Source: Pseudomonas sp. ADAK13 (GTDB lineage: Bacteria > Pseudomonadota > Gammaproteobacteria > Pseudomonadales > Pseudomonadaceae). From it: a DNA stretch of 64,000 nt. The stretch covers positions 5,952,001 to 6,016,000 of the forward strand of contig NZ_CP052860.1 in the NCBI RefSeq assembly GCF_012935715.1, in the 5' to 3' direction. Positions 42,049-52,213 of the stretch are shown here, in pieces (positions within the stretch are counted from its first letter, which is position 1; every line of letters starts with the position of its first letter). Made by a program: the position numbers and the translations under genes. The notes under the pieces are model-generated. The model was not told the origin of the DNA and did no database searches. It worked only from the letters and a program-made list of their open reading frames with translations.

Positions 42049-43083
42049 TTGAAACCCTATCCAATTCATTGCGTGTCGATCGTTATCCCGGTCTACAACG
42101 AACAAGAAAGCCTGCCTGAATTGCTGCGCCGCACCATGGCCGCCTGCAAACAGCTGGCTTACGAATACGAAATCATCCTGGTGGATGACGGCAGCCGCGA
42201 CAACTCCGCGCAATTGCTGGAAGACGCCGCCGCGCTCGAAGGCAGCAACGTGGTCGCGGTGATCCTCAACCGCAACTACGGCCAGCACGCCGCGATCATG
42301 GCCGGCTTCGAGCATTGCCGGGGCGACGTGGTGATCACCCTGGACGCCGACCTGCAGAACCCGCCGGAAGAAATCCCGCGCCTGGTTGAACAGGCCGCCC
42401 TGGGCTACGACGTGGTTGCCACCGTGCGCAACAATCGCCAGGACTCGGCCTTCCGCCGCTGGCCGTCGCGCCTGATCAACCTCGCCGTGCAGCGCTCCAC
42501 CGGCGTGGCCATGAGTGACTACGGCTGCATGCTGCGCGCTTATCGCCGCACCATCGTCGACGCCATGCTGGCCTGCCGCGAGCGCAGCACCTTTATCCCG
42601 ATCCTGGCCAACAGCTTTGCGCGCCACACCACGGAAATCCTGGTGCATCACGCCGAGCGTGAACACGGCGAGTCCAAGTACAGCCCGATGCGCCTGATCA
42701 GCCTGATGTTCGACCTGCTGACCTGCATGACCACCACGCCACTGCGCCTGTTGAGCATCGTCGGTTTCAGCCTGGCGGCGCTGGGCATGCTCTTCGCCTT
42801 TGCGCTGATTGTGCTGCGTATTGCCTTCGGTGCCGGCTGGGCCGGTGACGGGATGTTCGTGCTGTTCGCCGTCCTGTTCGTGTTCACCGGTGGCCAGTTC
42901 ATCGGCATGGGCCTCTTGGGTGAATACCTGGGCCGCATGTACAGCGATGTGCGGGCCCGCCCACGGTTCTTTATTGAAAAAGTGCTGCGCAACCAACCGG
43001 CAGCACCGGCCGAGACCTTTACGGTCGATGGCCTGACGTCTTCCCACACCTCTACTTCTCCTTCCGATCAGGTTTCGTCATGA
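42049..43083 (+). CDS. arnC: Undecaprenyl-phosphate 4-deoxy-4-formamido-L-arabinose transferase
   Basis: ArnC transfers formyl-aminoarabinose from UDP to undecaprenyl phosphate on the cytoplasmic face of the inner membrane. The 344-residue product has a GT2 domain ([52 protein letters not shown] with the D-x-D) and two C-terminal helices ([40 protein letters not shown]). The start is TTG at 42049, since the ATG at 42041 closes after three codons; GAGGT lies 9 nt upstream. It is the first gene of the operon here, whereas arnB usually precedes it. The gene overlaps arnA by 4 bp. Confidence 0.93.
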   Translation: MKPYPIHCVSIVIPVYNEQESLPELLRRTMAACKQLAYEYEIILVDDGSRDNSAQLLEDAAALEGSNVVAVILNRNYGQHAAIMAGFEHCRGDVVITLDADLQNPPEEIPRLVEQAALGYDVVATVRNNRQDSAFRRWPSRLINLAVQRSTGVAMSDYGCMLRAYRRTIVDAMLACRERSTFIPILANSFARHTTEILVHHAEREHGESKYSPMRLISLMFDLLTCMTTTPLRLLSIVGFSLAALGMLFAFALIVLRIAFGAGWAGDGMFVLFAVLFVFTGGQFIGMGLLGEYLGRMYSDVRARPRFFIEKVLRNQPAAPAETFTVDGLTSSHTSTSPSDQVSS

Positions 43084-45071
43084 ATTCAAAAGCTGTTGTC
43101 TTCGCTTACCACGATATTGGCTGTGCAGGCATCGAAGCCCTGCTCAATGCGGGTTACGAAATTGCTGCCGTGTTCACCCATGCCGATGATCCCAAGGAAA
43201 ACAATTTCTACGGTTCCGTCGCCCAACTGTGCGCCCGCAATGGCATCCCGGTGCACGCCCCGGAAGACGCCAACCACCCGCTGTGGATCGAGCGCATCGC
43301 CAAGCTGAACCCGGACTACATCTTCTCGTTCTACTACCGCAACCTGCTGAGCGAAGCCCTGCTGGCCACCGCCAAAAAAGGCGCGTTCAACCTGCACGGC
43401 TCCCTGCTGCCTAAATACCGTGGCCGTGCACCGGCCAACTGGGTGCTGGTCAACGGCGAAACCGAAACCGGCGTGACCCTGCACCGCATGGTCAAGCGTG
43501 CCGATGCCGGCGCGATCCTGGCCCAGCAGAAAGTCGTGATCGACCGCACCGACACCGGCCTGACCCTGCACGCCAAACTGCGTGAGGCGGCCACCAACCT
43601 GCTGCGCGACGCCCTGCCGCAACTGGCTCAAGGCAAGCTGGCTGAAACCGCACAAGACGAAAGCCAGGCCACCTACTTCGGTCGCCGCACCGCAGCAGAC
43701 GGCAAGCTGGACTGGAAAAAGCCGGCTGAAGAGCTGTTCAACCTGGTGCGTGCCGTGACCCAGCCTTACCCGGGCGCCTTCTGCGCCGTGGGCGAGCACA
43801 AGCTGATCGTCTGGAGCGCTGAAGTCGTCAAGGGCAACGAAGGCCTGGCGCCAGGCCGCGTGATCAGCGTCAACCCGCTGCGCATCGCCTGCGGTGAAGA
43901 TTCCCTGGTGGTCAAGTTTGGCCAGCGCAACGAAAACGGCCTGTACCTGGCCGGCCCGTCCCTGGCGGATGAGCTGGGCCTGGTGGACGGTTCCGTGCTG
44001 CGCGGCGCCGAGTCCGGCCGCAAGCCACGCCGTACCCGCGTGCTGATCCTGGGTGTGAACGGCTTTATCGGTAACCACCTGTCCGAGCGCCTGCTGCGCG
44101 ACGACCGTTACGAAATCTACGGCCTGGACATCGGTTCCGACGCCATCGAGCGCCTGCGCAGCCACCCGAACTTCCACTACGTGGAAGGCGACATCAGCAT
44201 TCACTCCGAGTGGATCGAGTACCACATCAAGAAGTGCGACGTGGTCCTGCCACTGGTGGCCATCGCCACCCCGATCGAATACACCCGCAACCCGCTGCGC
44301 GTATTTGAACTGGACTTCGAAGAGAACCTGAAACTGGTTCGCTACTGCGTGAAGTACAACAAGCGCGTGATCTTCCCGTCGACCTCCGAAGTGTATGGCA
44401 TGTGCCAGGACCAGTACTTCGACGAAGACACCTCCAACCTGGTGGTGGGCCCGGTCAACAAGCAGCGCTGGATCTACTCGGTCTCCAAGCAACTGCTGGA
44501 CCGCGTGATCTGGGCTTACGGCGACAAAGGCCTGAAGTTCACCCTGTTCCGTCCATTCAACTGGATGGGCCCGCGCCTCGACCGCCTGGACTCGGCCCGT
44601 ATCGGAAGCTCCCGCGCCATCACCCAGCTGATCCTGAACCTGGTGGAAGGCACGCCAATCCGTCTGTTCGACGGTGGCGAGCAGAAGCGTTGCTTCACTG
44701 ACATCGCCGACGGCATCGAAGCCCTGGCGCGCATCATTGATAACGACAACGACAACTGCAACGGCCAGATCATCAACATCGGCAACCCGGAAAACGAAGC
44801 CAGCATCCGTCAGCTGGGCGAAGAACTGCTGCGTCAGTTCGAAGCTCACCCGCTGCGCAGCAACTTCCCTCCGTTTGCCGGTTTCCGCGACGTAGAGAGC
44901 AAGGCGTTCTACGGCACCGGTTACCAGGACGTGGCACACCGCAAGCCAAGCATCGAAAACGCCAAGCGCCTGCTGAACTGGGAGCCTACCGTCGAGATGA
45001 GCGAAACCATCGGCAACACCCTGGATTTCTTCCTGCGTGAAGCCATGCTCGAAATCGCGGACAAGCGTTGA
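43080..45071 (+). CDS. arnA: Bifunctional UDP-glucuronate decarboxylase / UDP-Ara4N formyltransferase
   Basis: ArnA makes UDP-4-keto-arabinose from UDP-glucuronate (C-terminal NAD domain) and formylates UDP-Ara4N (N-terminal domain). In the 663-residue product, residues 1 to about 305 are the formyltransferase, with [20 protein letters not shown] around 100-120. From about 315 an extended SDR follows: [20 protein letters not shown], the Ser in [10 protein letters not shown], and Y-S-V-S-K in [14 protein letters not shown]. Both catalytic sets look intact and the length is standard. ATGA overlaps link it to arnC, and TGATG to arnD. Confidence 0.95.
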   Translation: MNSKAVVFAYHDIGCAGIEALLNAGYEIAAVFTHADDPKENNFYGSVAQLCARNGIPVHAPEDANHPLWIERIAKLNPDYIFSFYYRNLLSEALLATAKKGAFNLHGSLLPKYRGRAPANWVLVNGETETGVTLHRMVKRADAGAILAQQKVVIDRTDTGLTLHAKLREAATNLLRDALPQLAQGKLAETAQDESQATYFGRRTAADGKLDWKKPAEELFNLVRAVTQPYPGAFCAVGEHKLIVWSAEVVKGNEGLAPGRVISVNPLRIACGEDSLVVKFGQRNENGLYLAGPSLADELGLVDGSVLRGAESGRKPRRTRVLILGVNGFIGNHLSERLLRDDRYEIYGLDIGSDAIERLRSHPNFHYVEGDISIHSEWIEYHIKKCDVVLPLVAIATPIEYTRNPLRVFELDFEENLKLVRYCVKYNKRVIFPSTSEVYGMCQDQYFDEDTSNLVVGPVNKQRWIYSVSKQLLDRVIWAYGDKGLKFTLFRPFNWMGPRLDRLDSARIGSSRAITQLILNLVEGTPIRLFDGGEQKRCFTDIADGIEALARIIDNDNDNCNGQIINIGNPENEASIRQLGEELLRQFEAHPLRSNFPPFAGFRDVESKAFYGTGYQDVAHRKPSIENAKRLLNWEPTVEMSETIGNTLDFFLREAMLEIADKR

Positions 45072-45955
45072 TGCAAGCGGGTCTACGCATCGACGTCGAC
45101 ACCTACCGAGGCACCCGCGAAGGGGTGCCAAGGTTGTTGGAGTCGCTCGACGAAGCCGGGGTCAAGGCGACCTTCTTCTTCAGCGTCGGGCCGGACAACA
45201 TGGGGCGCCACTTGTGGCGCCTGATCCGCCCGCAGTTCCTGTGGAAGATGCTGCGCTCCAATGCTGCCGGTTTGTACGGCTGGGACATTTTGCTGGCCGG
45301 CACTGCCTGGCCGGGCAAACCCATTGGCCGCGACCTGGGGCACCTGATGCGCCAGGCCAAGGCAGCCGGGCATGAAGTCGGCCTGCACGCCTGGGATCAC
45401 CATGGCTGGCAGGCCAACACCGCAAGCTGGAGCGACAAACAGCTGGTCGAGCAGATCCGCCGTGGCGTCGACACCTTGAGCGACATCCTCGGTGAGCGCA
45501 TCGACTGTTCAGCCGCCGCCGGCTGGCGTGCCGATGAGCGCGTGGTGCAAGCCAAGCAACCGTTCAACTTCCGTTACAACAGCGATTGCCGTGGTACCAG
45601 CCTGTTCCGGCCGACCCTGGCGGATGGCAGTGCCGGCACGCCACAAATTCCGGTGGACATGCCGACCTTCGACGAAGTCGTGGGCCCGGTAGTGGCTGCC
45701 AAGGATTTCAATGCCTTCATCCTCGACCGCTTCAAGCCGTCGAAGCTCAACGTTTATACGATCCACGCAGAAGTAGAAGGGATTCTGATGGCCAATGATT
45801 TTCGCCAGTTGCTCGCCCAGGCAGGGCAGCGCGGCATCGCGTTCAAACCGTTGGGCGACCTGTTGCCCGCCGACGTGACCACCCTGCCCCAGCAACAGTT
45901 GGTGCGCGGTGTGCTGAGCGGCCGTGAAGGCTGGCTCGGAGTGCAAAAGGCATGA
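45071..45955 (+). CDS. arnD: 4-deoxy-4-formamido-L-arabinose-phosphoundecaprenol deformylase
   Basis: ArnD removes the formyl group from undecaprenyl-P-Ara4FN, giving the donor used by ArnT. The 294-residue protein has a NodB-type polysaccharide-deacetylase fold: [20 protein letters not shown] supplies the catalytic Asp pair, [13 protein letters not shown] holds the metal His residues, and [10 protein letters not shown] follows. The ATG at 45071 overlaps the arnA stop by one base (TGATG). The TTG one codon earlier lies inside arnA and is less likely. It overlaps arnT by 4 bp. Confidence 0.94.
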   Translation: MQAGLRIDVDTYRGTREGVPRLLESLDEAGVKATFFFSVGPDNMGRHLWRLIRPQFLWKMLRSNAAGLYGWDILLAGTAWPGKPIGRDLGHLMRQAKAAGHEVGLHAWDHHGWQANTASWSDKQLVEQIRRGVDTLSDILGERIDCSAAAGWRADERVVQAKQPFNFRYNSDCRGTSLFRPTLADGSAGTPQIPVDMPTFDEVVGPVVAAKDFNAFILDRFKPSKLNVYTIHAEVEGILMANDFRQLLAQAGQRGIAFKPLGDLLPADVTTLPQQQLVRGVLSGREGWLGVQKA

Positions 45956-47607
45956 TCCGGCGCTGGGCCCTGCCCCTGCTCCTGTTGGCTTTCGGGGTGT
46001 TCTACCTGATCCCGCTGGCCACCCACGGGCTGTGGATTCCCGACGAAACCCGCTATGCGCAGATCAGCCAGGAAATGCTGCTGACCGGCAAGTGGGCGTC
46101 GCCGCACTTCATGGGAATTCGCTACTTCGAAAAACCGGCCGCCGGGTACTGGATGATCGCGCTGGGCCAGGCGATCTTCGGCCAGAACCTGTTCGGCGTG
46201 CGTTTTGCCTCGGCCTTGAGCACCGGCCTGAGCATCCTACTGGTGTACTTCGTGGCCCGGCGTTTGTGGAACGACCCGCGCAAGAGCCTGGTCAGCGCCG
46301 TGCTGTACATGAGTTTCGTCAGCGTCGCGTTCCTGGCGGGCTATGCCAACCTCGATCCGCAGTTCACCTTCTGGGTCAACCTGACCGGGGCTGCGCTGTG
46401 GTTCTGCTTCGACAGCACCACCCCCCGTGGCCGCCTGGGGTCCTGGGCCTTGCTCGGGTTCGCCTGCGGCATGGGCTTCATGACCAAGGGGTTCCTCGCC
46501 TGGTTGCTGCCGGTGTTGATCGCCCTGCCCTACATGGTCTGGCAAAAGCGCTTTCGTGAGCTGCTCACCTATGGCCTGGTGGCCGTGGTCGTCGCGATTG
46601 TCGTCAGCCTGCCGTGGGCACTGATGGTGCATGCCCAGGAACCGGATTACTGGAATTTCTTCTTCTGGCACGAGCACATCCAGCGCTTTGCCGGCGAAGA
46701 CGCCCAGCACTCCGAACCCTTCTGGTACTACCTGCCGTTGCTGGTAGCGTTCACCCTGCCGTGGATGGCGTTGCTGCCGTCCACCGTCAAACAGGCGTGG
46801 CTGGAAAAGCGCAGTGCCAAGATCGGCTTCCTGTTGCTGTGGCTGCTGATGCCGTTGGCGTTCTTCAGCCTGGCCAAGGGCAAGCTGCCGTCGTACATCA
46901 TGCCGTGCCTGCTGCCGCTGGCATTGTTGATGGGCCATACCCTGGCCGACAAGTTGGCCCAGGCCCGTGGCCGCGTACTGCGCATCAACGGCTGGCTGAA
47001 CCTGATCCTCGGCGTGCTGGGGCTGCTGGCCCTGACCTGGTTCCAATTGAAGAAGCCGGTGTATGAGCACGGCCAGGAAACCTTGAGCCTGGTGCTGGTG
47101 TTCATCTTCCTGTTCGGCTGGATCATCGCCAATCTGCTGCAAGCCGCCCGCCCGCTGCACCTGTGGGCCGCACCGGTGATCGGTAGCTGGCTGCTGGTGG
47201 CACTGGTGCCGGCCGCGTTGCCGCACTCGGTGGTTTATAACAAGACCCCGGACCAGTTCATCATCGATCACCTCCAGGAATTGCAGCCCACCACCGCGTT
47301 GCTGAGCAACGACCTGGGTGCGGCCTCGGCCTTGTCATGGCGCCTGCAGCGTCCCGAAGTGATGCTTTACAACACCGTTGGCGAAGTGAAATACGGCATC
47401 GCCTTCCCGGACACCGCTTACCGCAAGATCGATGCCGCCCATGTCCAGCAATGGATGACCGACGCGCGCAAACAGGGTTCAGTGGGCGTGGTGATGCGGG
47501 TCAAGGGTGACGACGAGCGCCAGGAAGTCGAGCTGCTGCCCAAAGACGGCAAGCGCTACGAGCAAGGCAATATTGTGATTCTGATTTTCCCGCAGAGTGC
47601 CCCATGA
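45952..47607 (+). CDS. arnT: Lipid A L-Ara4N transferase
   Basis: ArnT is the integral-membrane GT83/PMT-type enzyme that moves L-Ara4N from undecaprenyl phosphate to lipid A phosphates in the periplasm, giving resistance to polymyxin and cationic peptides. The 551-residue protein starts with helix [20 protein letters not shown], followed by the first periplasmic loop [20 protein letters not shown], with the catalytic Asp-Glu pair, and [14 protein letters not shown]. About 12 further helices and a soluble C-terminal domain follow. The length matches the family. It is coupled to arnD and arnE by ATGA overlaps. Confidence 0.95.
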   Translation: MIRRWALPLLLLAFGVFYLIPLATHGLWIPDETRYAQISQEMLLTGKWASPHFMGIRYFEKPAAGYWMIALGQAIFGQNLFGVRFASALSTGLSILLVYFVARRLWNDPRKSLVSAVLYMSFVSVAFLAGYANLDPQFTFWVNLTGAALWFCFDSTTPRGRLGSWALLGFACGMGFMTKGFLAWLLPVLIALPYMVWQKRFRELLTYGLVAVVVAIVVSLPWALMVHAQEPDYWNFFFWHEHIQRFAGEDAQHSEPFWYYLPLLVAFTLPWMALLPSTVKQAWLEKRSAKIGFLLLWLLMPLAFFSLAKGKLPSYIMPCLLPLALLMGHTLADKLAQARGRVLRINGWLNLILGVLGLLALTWFQLKKPVYEHGQETLSLVLVFIFLFGWIIANLLQAARPLHLWAAPVIGSWLLVALVPAALPHSVVYNKTPDQFIIDHLQELQPTTALLSNDLGAASALSWRLQRPEVMLYNTVGEVKYGIAFPDTAYRKIDAAHVQQWMTDARKQGSVGVVMRVKGDDERQEVELLPKDGKRYEQGNIVILIFPQSAP

Positions 47608-47951
47608 CCACACTGCTGCTGTTGTTGGGCGCGTGCCTGCTGACCTGCATGGGCCAGGTGTCCCAGAAGTTTGCCGTGGAAGGCTGGCGTGACCAGCCCG
47701 AGGGTTGGGCCTTGAAGCTGCGCTCGCCGTGGCTGTGGTCGGCACTGATATGCCTGGGCCTGGGTTTGCTGGTGTGGCTGCTGGTGCTGCAACGCCTGGA
47801 AGTCGGCATCGCCTACCCGATGCTCAGCCTCAACTTTGTGCTGGTGACCCTGGTGGCGCGCTTTGTGTTCCACGAACACATCGACGGCCGCCATTGGTTC
47901 GGCGTGCTGCTGGTGATTGCCGGTGTGGTGTTGCTGGGGCGTCAGGTATGA
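47604..47951 (+). CDS. arnE: Undecaprenyl-P-Ara4N flippase subunit ArnE
   Basis: A 115-residue SMR-like protein with four helices ([76 protein letters not shown]). ArnE and ArnF together flip the lipid-linked aminoarabinose to the periplasm. The conserved [15 protein letters not shown] motif is intact. The start at 47604 overlaps arnT, and the end overlaps arnF, each by 4 bp. Confidence 0.93.
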   Translation: MTTLLLLLGACLLTCMGQVSQKFAVEGWRDQPEGWALKLRSPWLWSALICLGLGLLVWLLVLQRLEVGIAYPMLSLNFVLVTLVARFVFHEHIDGRHWFGVLLVIAGVVLLGRQV

Positions 47952-48361
47952 GTCGCGCTCGCGGTTTTGCCCTGGCCCTGGGCAGCGTTGCACTGGTGAG
48001 CGGCGCCCAGTTGGGCATGCGCTGGAGCATGACGCGCCTGCCGCTGCCCGCCGAATGGCTGACAGCGCTCAACACCGGTGCCATCGACCTTGGCGCACTG
48101 GGCGTGGTGATCCTGGCGATCATCGCCTATGCCCTGTCGATGCTCTGCTGGCTGGGCGCGCTGAAAGACCTGCCGCTGGGGCGTGCCTATTCGCTGCTCA
48201 GCATCAGCTACGCGCTGGTGTACCTGCTGGCCGCCAGCCTGCCGGTGTTCAACGAACATTTTTCCGTTTCAAAAACTGCGGGAGTGGCCTTGGTCATCCT
48301 CGGAGTCCTGACTATCAACTCTCGTCGTGCTAGCACCACAAGTCCCAGGAATGCCCCATGA
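47948..48361 (+). CDS. arnF: Undecaprenyl-P-Ara4N flippase subunit ArnF
   Basis: A 137-residue SMR-like partner of ArnE with four helices ([73 protein letters not shown]). The motif [19 protein letters not shown] is characteristic. A short basic tail ([12 protein letters not shown]) follows helix 4. It is coupled to arnE and ugd by ATGA overlaps, so both flippase halves are translated in order with the rest of the pathway. Confidence 0.92.
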   Translation: MSRARGFALALGSVALVSGAQLGMRWSMTRLPLPAEWLTALNTGAIDLGALGVVILAIIAYALSMLCWLGALKDLPLGRAYSLLSISYALVYLLAASLPVFNEHFSVSKTAGVALVILGVLTINSRRASTTSPRNAP

Positions 48362-49737
48362 AAATCAGTGTATTTGGTAGTGGTTACGTCGGTCTGGTGC
48401 AGGCCACCGTATTGGCCGAAGTCGGTCACGATGTCATCTGCATGGACGTTGACGAGAACAAGGTCAAGCAACTGCAACAGGGCCACGTGAGCATTTTCGA
48501 GCCGGGCCTGGCGGCCATGGTCAAGGAAAACCTCGAAGGCGGGCGCCTGACGTTTACCTATGACGAAAAACTCGCGGTCGAGCACGGCGAAGTCCTGTTT
48601 ATCGCCGTGGGCACGCCTTCGGATGAAGACGGCTCGGCCGACCTGAAATACGTGCTGTCGGTAGGCGATGCGGTGGCCCGTCACCGGGTGCAACCGGTGA
48701 TCCTGGTGGAAAAGTCCACCGTGCCCGTCGGCACTGGCGACACCTTGCGCGCCCACATGGAAAAAGCCCTGCACCTGGCCGGCCGCCACCTGGAATTCGA
48801 TATCGTCTCCAACCCGGAATTCCTCAAGGAAGGCTCGGCCGTTGCCGACTGCCGCCGCCCGGACCGCATCGTCATTGGCTGCGAGCGTGAAGAAGTGCGC
48901 GAGGTGATGCGTGAATTGTATGCACCGTTCAACCGCAACCACGACCGCATCATCTTCATGGACCTGCGCAGCGCCGAGCTGACCAAGTACGCCGCCAACT
49001 GCATGCTGGCCACCAAGATCAGCTTCATCAACCAGATCGCCGAACTGGCCGAACACCTGGGCGCCGACATCGAAGCCGTGCGCTTGGGCATCGGTGCCGA
49101 CTCGCGCATTGGTTATCACTTTATCTACCCGGGCTGCGGTTATGGCGGCTCGTGCTTCCCCAAGGACATGCGCGCCCTGATCCACAGCGCCAAGGCCGCC
49201 AACTGCTCCAGCGACCTGCTGGAAGCCGTGGAAGCGATCAACCAGCGCCAGAAGAGCAAGCTGTTCGAACGCGCCAACGCGTTCTTCAAGGGCGACCTCA
49301 AGGGCAAGACCTTCGCCTTGTGGGGCCTGGCGTTCAAACCGAACACCGACGACATGCGCGACGCACCCAGCCGTGTGCTGATGGAAGCCCTGTGGGCCGC
49401 CGGCGCCAATGTGCGCGCGTTTGACCCGGAAGCCATGCAGGAAACCCAGCGCATCTATGGCGATGACCCGCGCCTGATGCTGATGGGCACCCCGGAGTCG
49501 ACCCTGAGCGGTTCCGACGCCTTGATCATTTGCACTGAATGGCAGCAGTTCAAGGCGCCGGACTTCGACCTGATTCAGCAGCGCCTGAAAACCCCGGTGA
49601 TCTTCGACGGCCGTAACCTGTACGACGGCGAACGCTTGGCACGCAAAGGCATCCAGTACTTCCCGATGGGCCGCGGCGACTCCTGCAATTTGCCGATCCC
49701 CCAGCAAAACTGGGTACCTCAGGCCGAGGAAGCCTAA
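48358..49737 (+). CDS. ugd: UDP-glucose 6-dehydrogenase
   Basis: Ugd oxidises UDP-glucose to UDP-glucuronate with two NAD+, providing the substrate for ArnA. The 459-residue protein has the N-terminal NAD fold ([20 protein letters not shown]), [26 protein letters not shown], and the catalytic Cys in [13 protein letters not shown]. The C-terminal UDP-binding domain carries [20 protein letters not shown]. It overlaps arnF by 4 bp, so precursor supply is encoded in the same unit, as in P. aeruginosa. Confidence 0.95.
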   Translation: MKISVFGSGYVGLVQATVLAEVGHDVICMDVDENKVKQLQQGHVSIFEPGLAAMVKENLEGGRLTFTYDEKLAVEHGEVLFIAVGTPSDEDGSADLKYVLSVGDAVARHRVQPVILVEKSTVPVGTGDTLRAHMEKALHLAGRHLEFDIVSNPEFLKEGSAVADCRRPDRIVIGCEREEVREVMRELYAPFNRNHDRIIFMDLRSAELTKYAANCMLATKISFINQIAELAEHLGADIEAVRLGIGADSRIGYHFIYPGCGYGGSCFPKDMRALIHSAKAANCSSDLLEAVEAINQRQKSKLFERANAFFKGDLKGKTFALWGLAFKPNTDDMRDAPSRVLMEALWAAGANVRAFDPEAMQETQRIYGDDPRLMLMGTPESTLSGSDALIICTEWQQFKAPDFDLIQQRLKTPVIFDGRNLYDGERLARKGIQYFPMGRGDSCNLPIPQQNWVPQAEEA

Positions 49738-49740
49738 GAC

Positions 49741-51363
49741 GTGGACAGAGCTCATCCGCCCCTGCTCAGCCCGACGATTCGCCGACACTCATGGTTGCTG
49801 GGGCTCCTGGCGCTCGTCCTGTTTATCGCGGGCAACTGGAACCAGGCAATCATTGGCTTTGATTCGCGCTTTGTGCTGTTCGCCCAGGAGATGCTGCGCC
49901 ATGGGCCGGGGTTCTTCCCGACGACCTACGGGCAGCCTTATGCCGACTACCTCGCCACCTCGACACTGCTGACCTGGCTGCTATCCCTGCCCCTGGGGCA
50001 GGTCACCAGCCTGACGGCCTGGCTGCCGACGGCCATCGCGTCGGCACTGATCGTGGTGCTGGTCTATCGCCTGACGGCGCCCTACTCCCGGCGCTGGGCG
50101 CTGCTGAGCATCGCGGTGATGATGCTGAGCAGCACCTTCATCAGCGAAACCCGCGCAGTGTCCCTCGACCAGATGCTGGCCGCGGTGGCCCTGGCGGTGT
50201 TTTACCTGGGGTATGCCCATGATCACTTCGGCGCCGGCAAGCGCTTGCACTGGCTGTTTGCGCTGCTGATCGTAGGGTTCGCGATTCGTGGGCCGATCGG
50301 CCTGGTGATTCCCACCGGCATGCTGTGCAGCTACTACCTGATCAATCGCCAATGGCGGCAACTGTTCAGTTTCGGCCTGTTGGCCCTGGCGTTGCTGGCG
50401 GCTTGTGTCGGCCTGCTGTTGCTGCTGGCCAAGCTCAGCGGCGGCGAAGGGTTCATGCAGGATGTGATCCGCATGCAGTTCCTCGGCCGCATGGACGGGA
50501 CTGAAGGCTCCGGCAGCGTGCTGTATTACTTCAGCAGTTCCCTGGGCAACTACGCCCCGGCGTATCCGCTGGCCCTACTGGCGCTGATTGCAATCGTTGC
50601 CGGTGGCCGCGAAGAACAGGGGCCGGCGCTGAAGCTGGTGCTGTACTGCCTCGCCGCAGGTTTGATCGTGATGATCGGCCTGTCGGTGCCTCAGGCGAAA
50701 AAGGCCCGCTATGTACTGCCGATGCTGCCCATGGCGGCGATCATCGCCGCGTATCCGTTCCAGGTTGAACGGGGGCGACTGTTCGCCGGGCTGCGCTGGC
50801 TGATGCTGGCGCTTTGGACGGCAATTCCCGGGCTGCTGATCGCCGGCTTGTTCGTGGCGCGTCATCGCTTCCCCGGGGAGATTGGCAGCCTCAACCCGGT
50901 GTTCGGGATCCTGATAGCCCTCCAGACGCTGGCACTGGGGTTTCTGTTCAAGACGCGCCTTCGCTACCTGGGCCCGGCCTTCACCGCCGTGCTGGCGGTA
51001 TGGCTCGCCTATATCGTGATGGTCGAACCCCTGGAGCGCCGGCTGTATGACACGCGCACCTTTACCCTCCAGGCCCAGACGCTCATCCAGCAGGAACGGG
51101 CGCCGCTGGTGCTGCACGCGCTGGGCAAGGATGCGAAAGCCATCAAGTTCATGGTCAACCTCGATTGCGACCGGGTGCCGCTGTTTACCCAGTTGACCGC
51201 CGAACTGGCACCGATTCAGGCACCTGCCTGGCTGATCATGAGCCAGGCGGACTTTGAAGGGTTGAGCGATCCACGGTTTCGCTCACTGGTGCCGGTGTTG
51301 ACCGGGCAGTTCGACAAGAACCCGTATGTGTTGCTGCATTTGGTCAAAAACCCACAGCCTTGA
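49741..51363 (+). CDS. ArnT-like GT39-family glycosyltransferase
   Basis: A 540-residue integral membrane protein, with the first periplasmic loop GFDSRFVLFAQEMLRHGPGF showing D-x-R in the place of the Asp-Glu of ArnT. It has about 11 helices (for example LLGLLALVLFIAGNW, FALLIVGFAIRGPIGLVIPT) and a soluble C-terminal tail. The GTG start at 49741 has GAGGAAG upstream, inside the end of ugd. It is the last gene of the arn operon, 3 bp after ugd. It may glycosylate another envelope lipid using an undecaprenyl-linked sugar, perhaps also L-Ara4N; that is inference. It is clearly diverged from arnT. Confidence 0.8.
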   Translation: MDRAHPPLLSPTIRRHSWLLGLLALVLFIAGNWNQAIIGFDSRFVLFAQEMLRHGPGFFPTTYGQPYADYLATSTLLTWLLSLPLGQVTSLTAWLPTAIASALIVVLVYRLTAPYSRRWALLSIAVMMLSSTFISETRAVSLDQMLAAVALAVFYLGYAHDHFGAGKRLHWLFALLIVGFAIRGPIGLVIPTGMLCSYYLINRQWRQLFSFGLLALALLAACVGLLLLLAKLSGGEGFMQDVIRMQFLGRMDGTEGSGSVLYYFSSSLGNYAPAYPLALLALIAIVAGGREEQGPALKLVLYCLAAGLIVMIGLSVPQAKKARYVLPMLPMAAIIAAYPFQVERGRLFAGLRWLMLALWTAIPGLLIAGLFVARHRFPGEIGSLNPVFGILIALQTLALGFLFKTRLRYLGPAFTAVLAVWLAYIVMVEPLERRLYDTRTFTLQAQTLIQQERAPLVLHALGKDAKAIKFMVNLDCDRVPLFTQLTAELAPIQAPAWLIMSQADFEGLSDPRFRSLVPVLTGQFDKNPYVLLHLVKNPQP

Positions 51364-51373
51364 TGCCTGGCAA

Positions 51374-51402
51374 TGGGATAAGCGGGCAACCCGCTTATCC
51401 CA
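51374..51402 (+). terminator. Hairpin after the arn operon
   Basis: TGGGATAAGCGGG and CCCGCTTATCCCA pair perfectly over 13 bp with a CAA loop, about 10 bp after the last stop codon. No T-run follows, yet its strength and place suggest transcript ending or 3'-end protection. Confidence 0.65.
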
Positions 51403-51767
51403 TGTCGGTGCTATCCGTAGTTTAAAACTCCGGTGTATGTAAGAAGCTTCTTTATCCGATAACTTCTGTAAATTTCCAGACAGTAACTATCGAGAAAAAT
51501 CCTACGCTTCTATCCGTAACCACCGATGCAACTCCCCTTCCCGCTTAAAGTCCCCAACTGTAGACTCGCCTGCCAAGTGAGTTAATTAATTACTACCTTC
51601 CCCACTATTTAAAATAGCACCCGTGGCTCGACTCAGGGCCTTCCTGACAATTTTGAAAGAAACCAGCTCAAATCGTGCTCACCCGGTTATAGAAAGAGTT
51701 GCAATAACAATAAACAAGTTTAAACAGCACTTAATCCTGCCGTTTATTTACTCTAGAGGAATGCTCC
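51403..51767. other. AT-rich gap upstream of a small gene
   Basis: No gene is supported in 365 bp. The DNA is much more AT-rich than its surroundings, especially around 51575-51615 and 51700-51755. It probably contains the promoter for the small gene at 51768. Confidence 0.35.
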
Positions 51768-52052
51768 GTGTCCGACCAACCATTGCCCGCCCTCTCTTCT
51801 GCGACAGGTTTTACATCCATTCTTCAAACCCCCTCTTCACCGGCAAGCGTTGGCTATGTCCCGGTTCCCAAGCTGGATCGACTGATGGAGTTGCGCGATG
51901 CGCTGGTGGTGCTCAAGGGCCCGCTGGCCAACAACCCGTCACTGCGGGAAAACGTGCAGAACCTGCTGATCAACGAAGAAACCAATGACCGGGTGCTGGG
52001 CAAGGTCAGCAGCCCCCTGCCACCCCCGACGCGGCTGATACCCTTCGGCTGA
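51768..52052 (+). CDS. Small hypothetical protein
   Basis: A 94-residue protein beginning with GTG, preceded by AGAGGAA at 6-nt distance. The first 30 residues are Ser/Thr/Pro-rich (MSDQPLPALSSATGFTSILQ). The middle looks helical (KLDRLMELRDALVVLKGPLA, SLRENVQNLLINEETNDRVL), and the tail is proline-rich (SPLPPPTRLIPFG). No signal peptide or membrane helix is present. I recognise no family. A flexible start before a helix is seen in some secretion-system substrates and chaperone partners, but nothing nearby supports that. Confidence 0.5.
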   Translation: MSDQPLPALSSATGFTSILQTPSSPASVGYVPVPKLDRLMELRDALVVLKGPLANNPSLRENVQNLLINEETNDRVLGKVSSPLPPPTRLIPFG

Positions 52053-52213
52053 GGCGGTTAACTGCAAAAATACTGCACTTGACCTGCATTAATATGCATT
52101 GGCGGCAACTTTGCCCGATGGGCACACTGCGCAGGTTCCTCCCCCAAATGCAGGAACTTTTTTGAAGGGCTTTTCCGGGAAACCAGACAGGCCTTTTTTT
52201 TCGCCCGCTTTTT

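Noticed and set aside
43086..45131. A 681-codon minus-strand open frame opposite arnA
   Set aside because: It is antisense to a complete, motif-rich arnA, has a skewed Val/Gln/Gly-rich composition, and shows no domain; it arises from GC-rich codon use.
48208..49788. A 526-codon minus-strand frame opposite ugd
   Set aside because: Antisense to a complete UDP-glucose dehydrogenase with active-site Cys; no homologous features.
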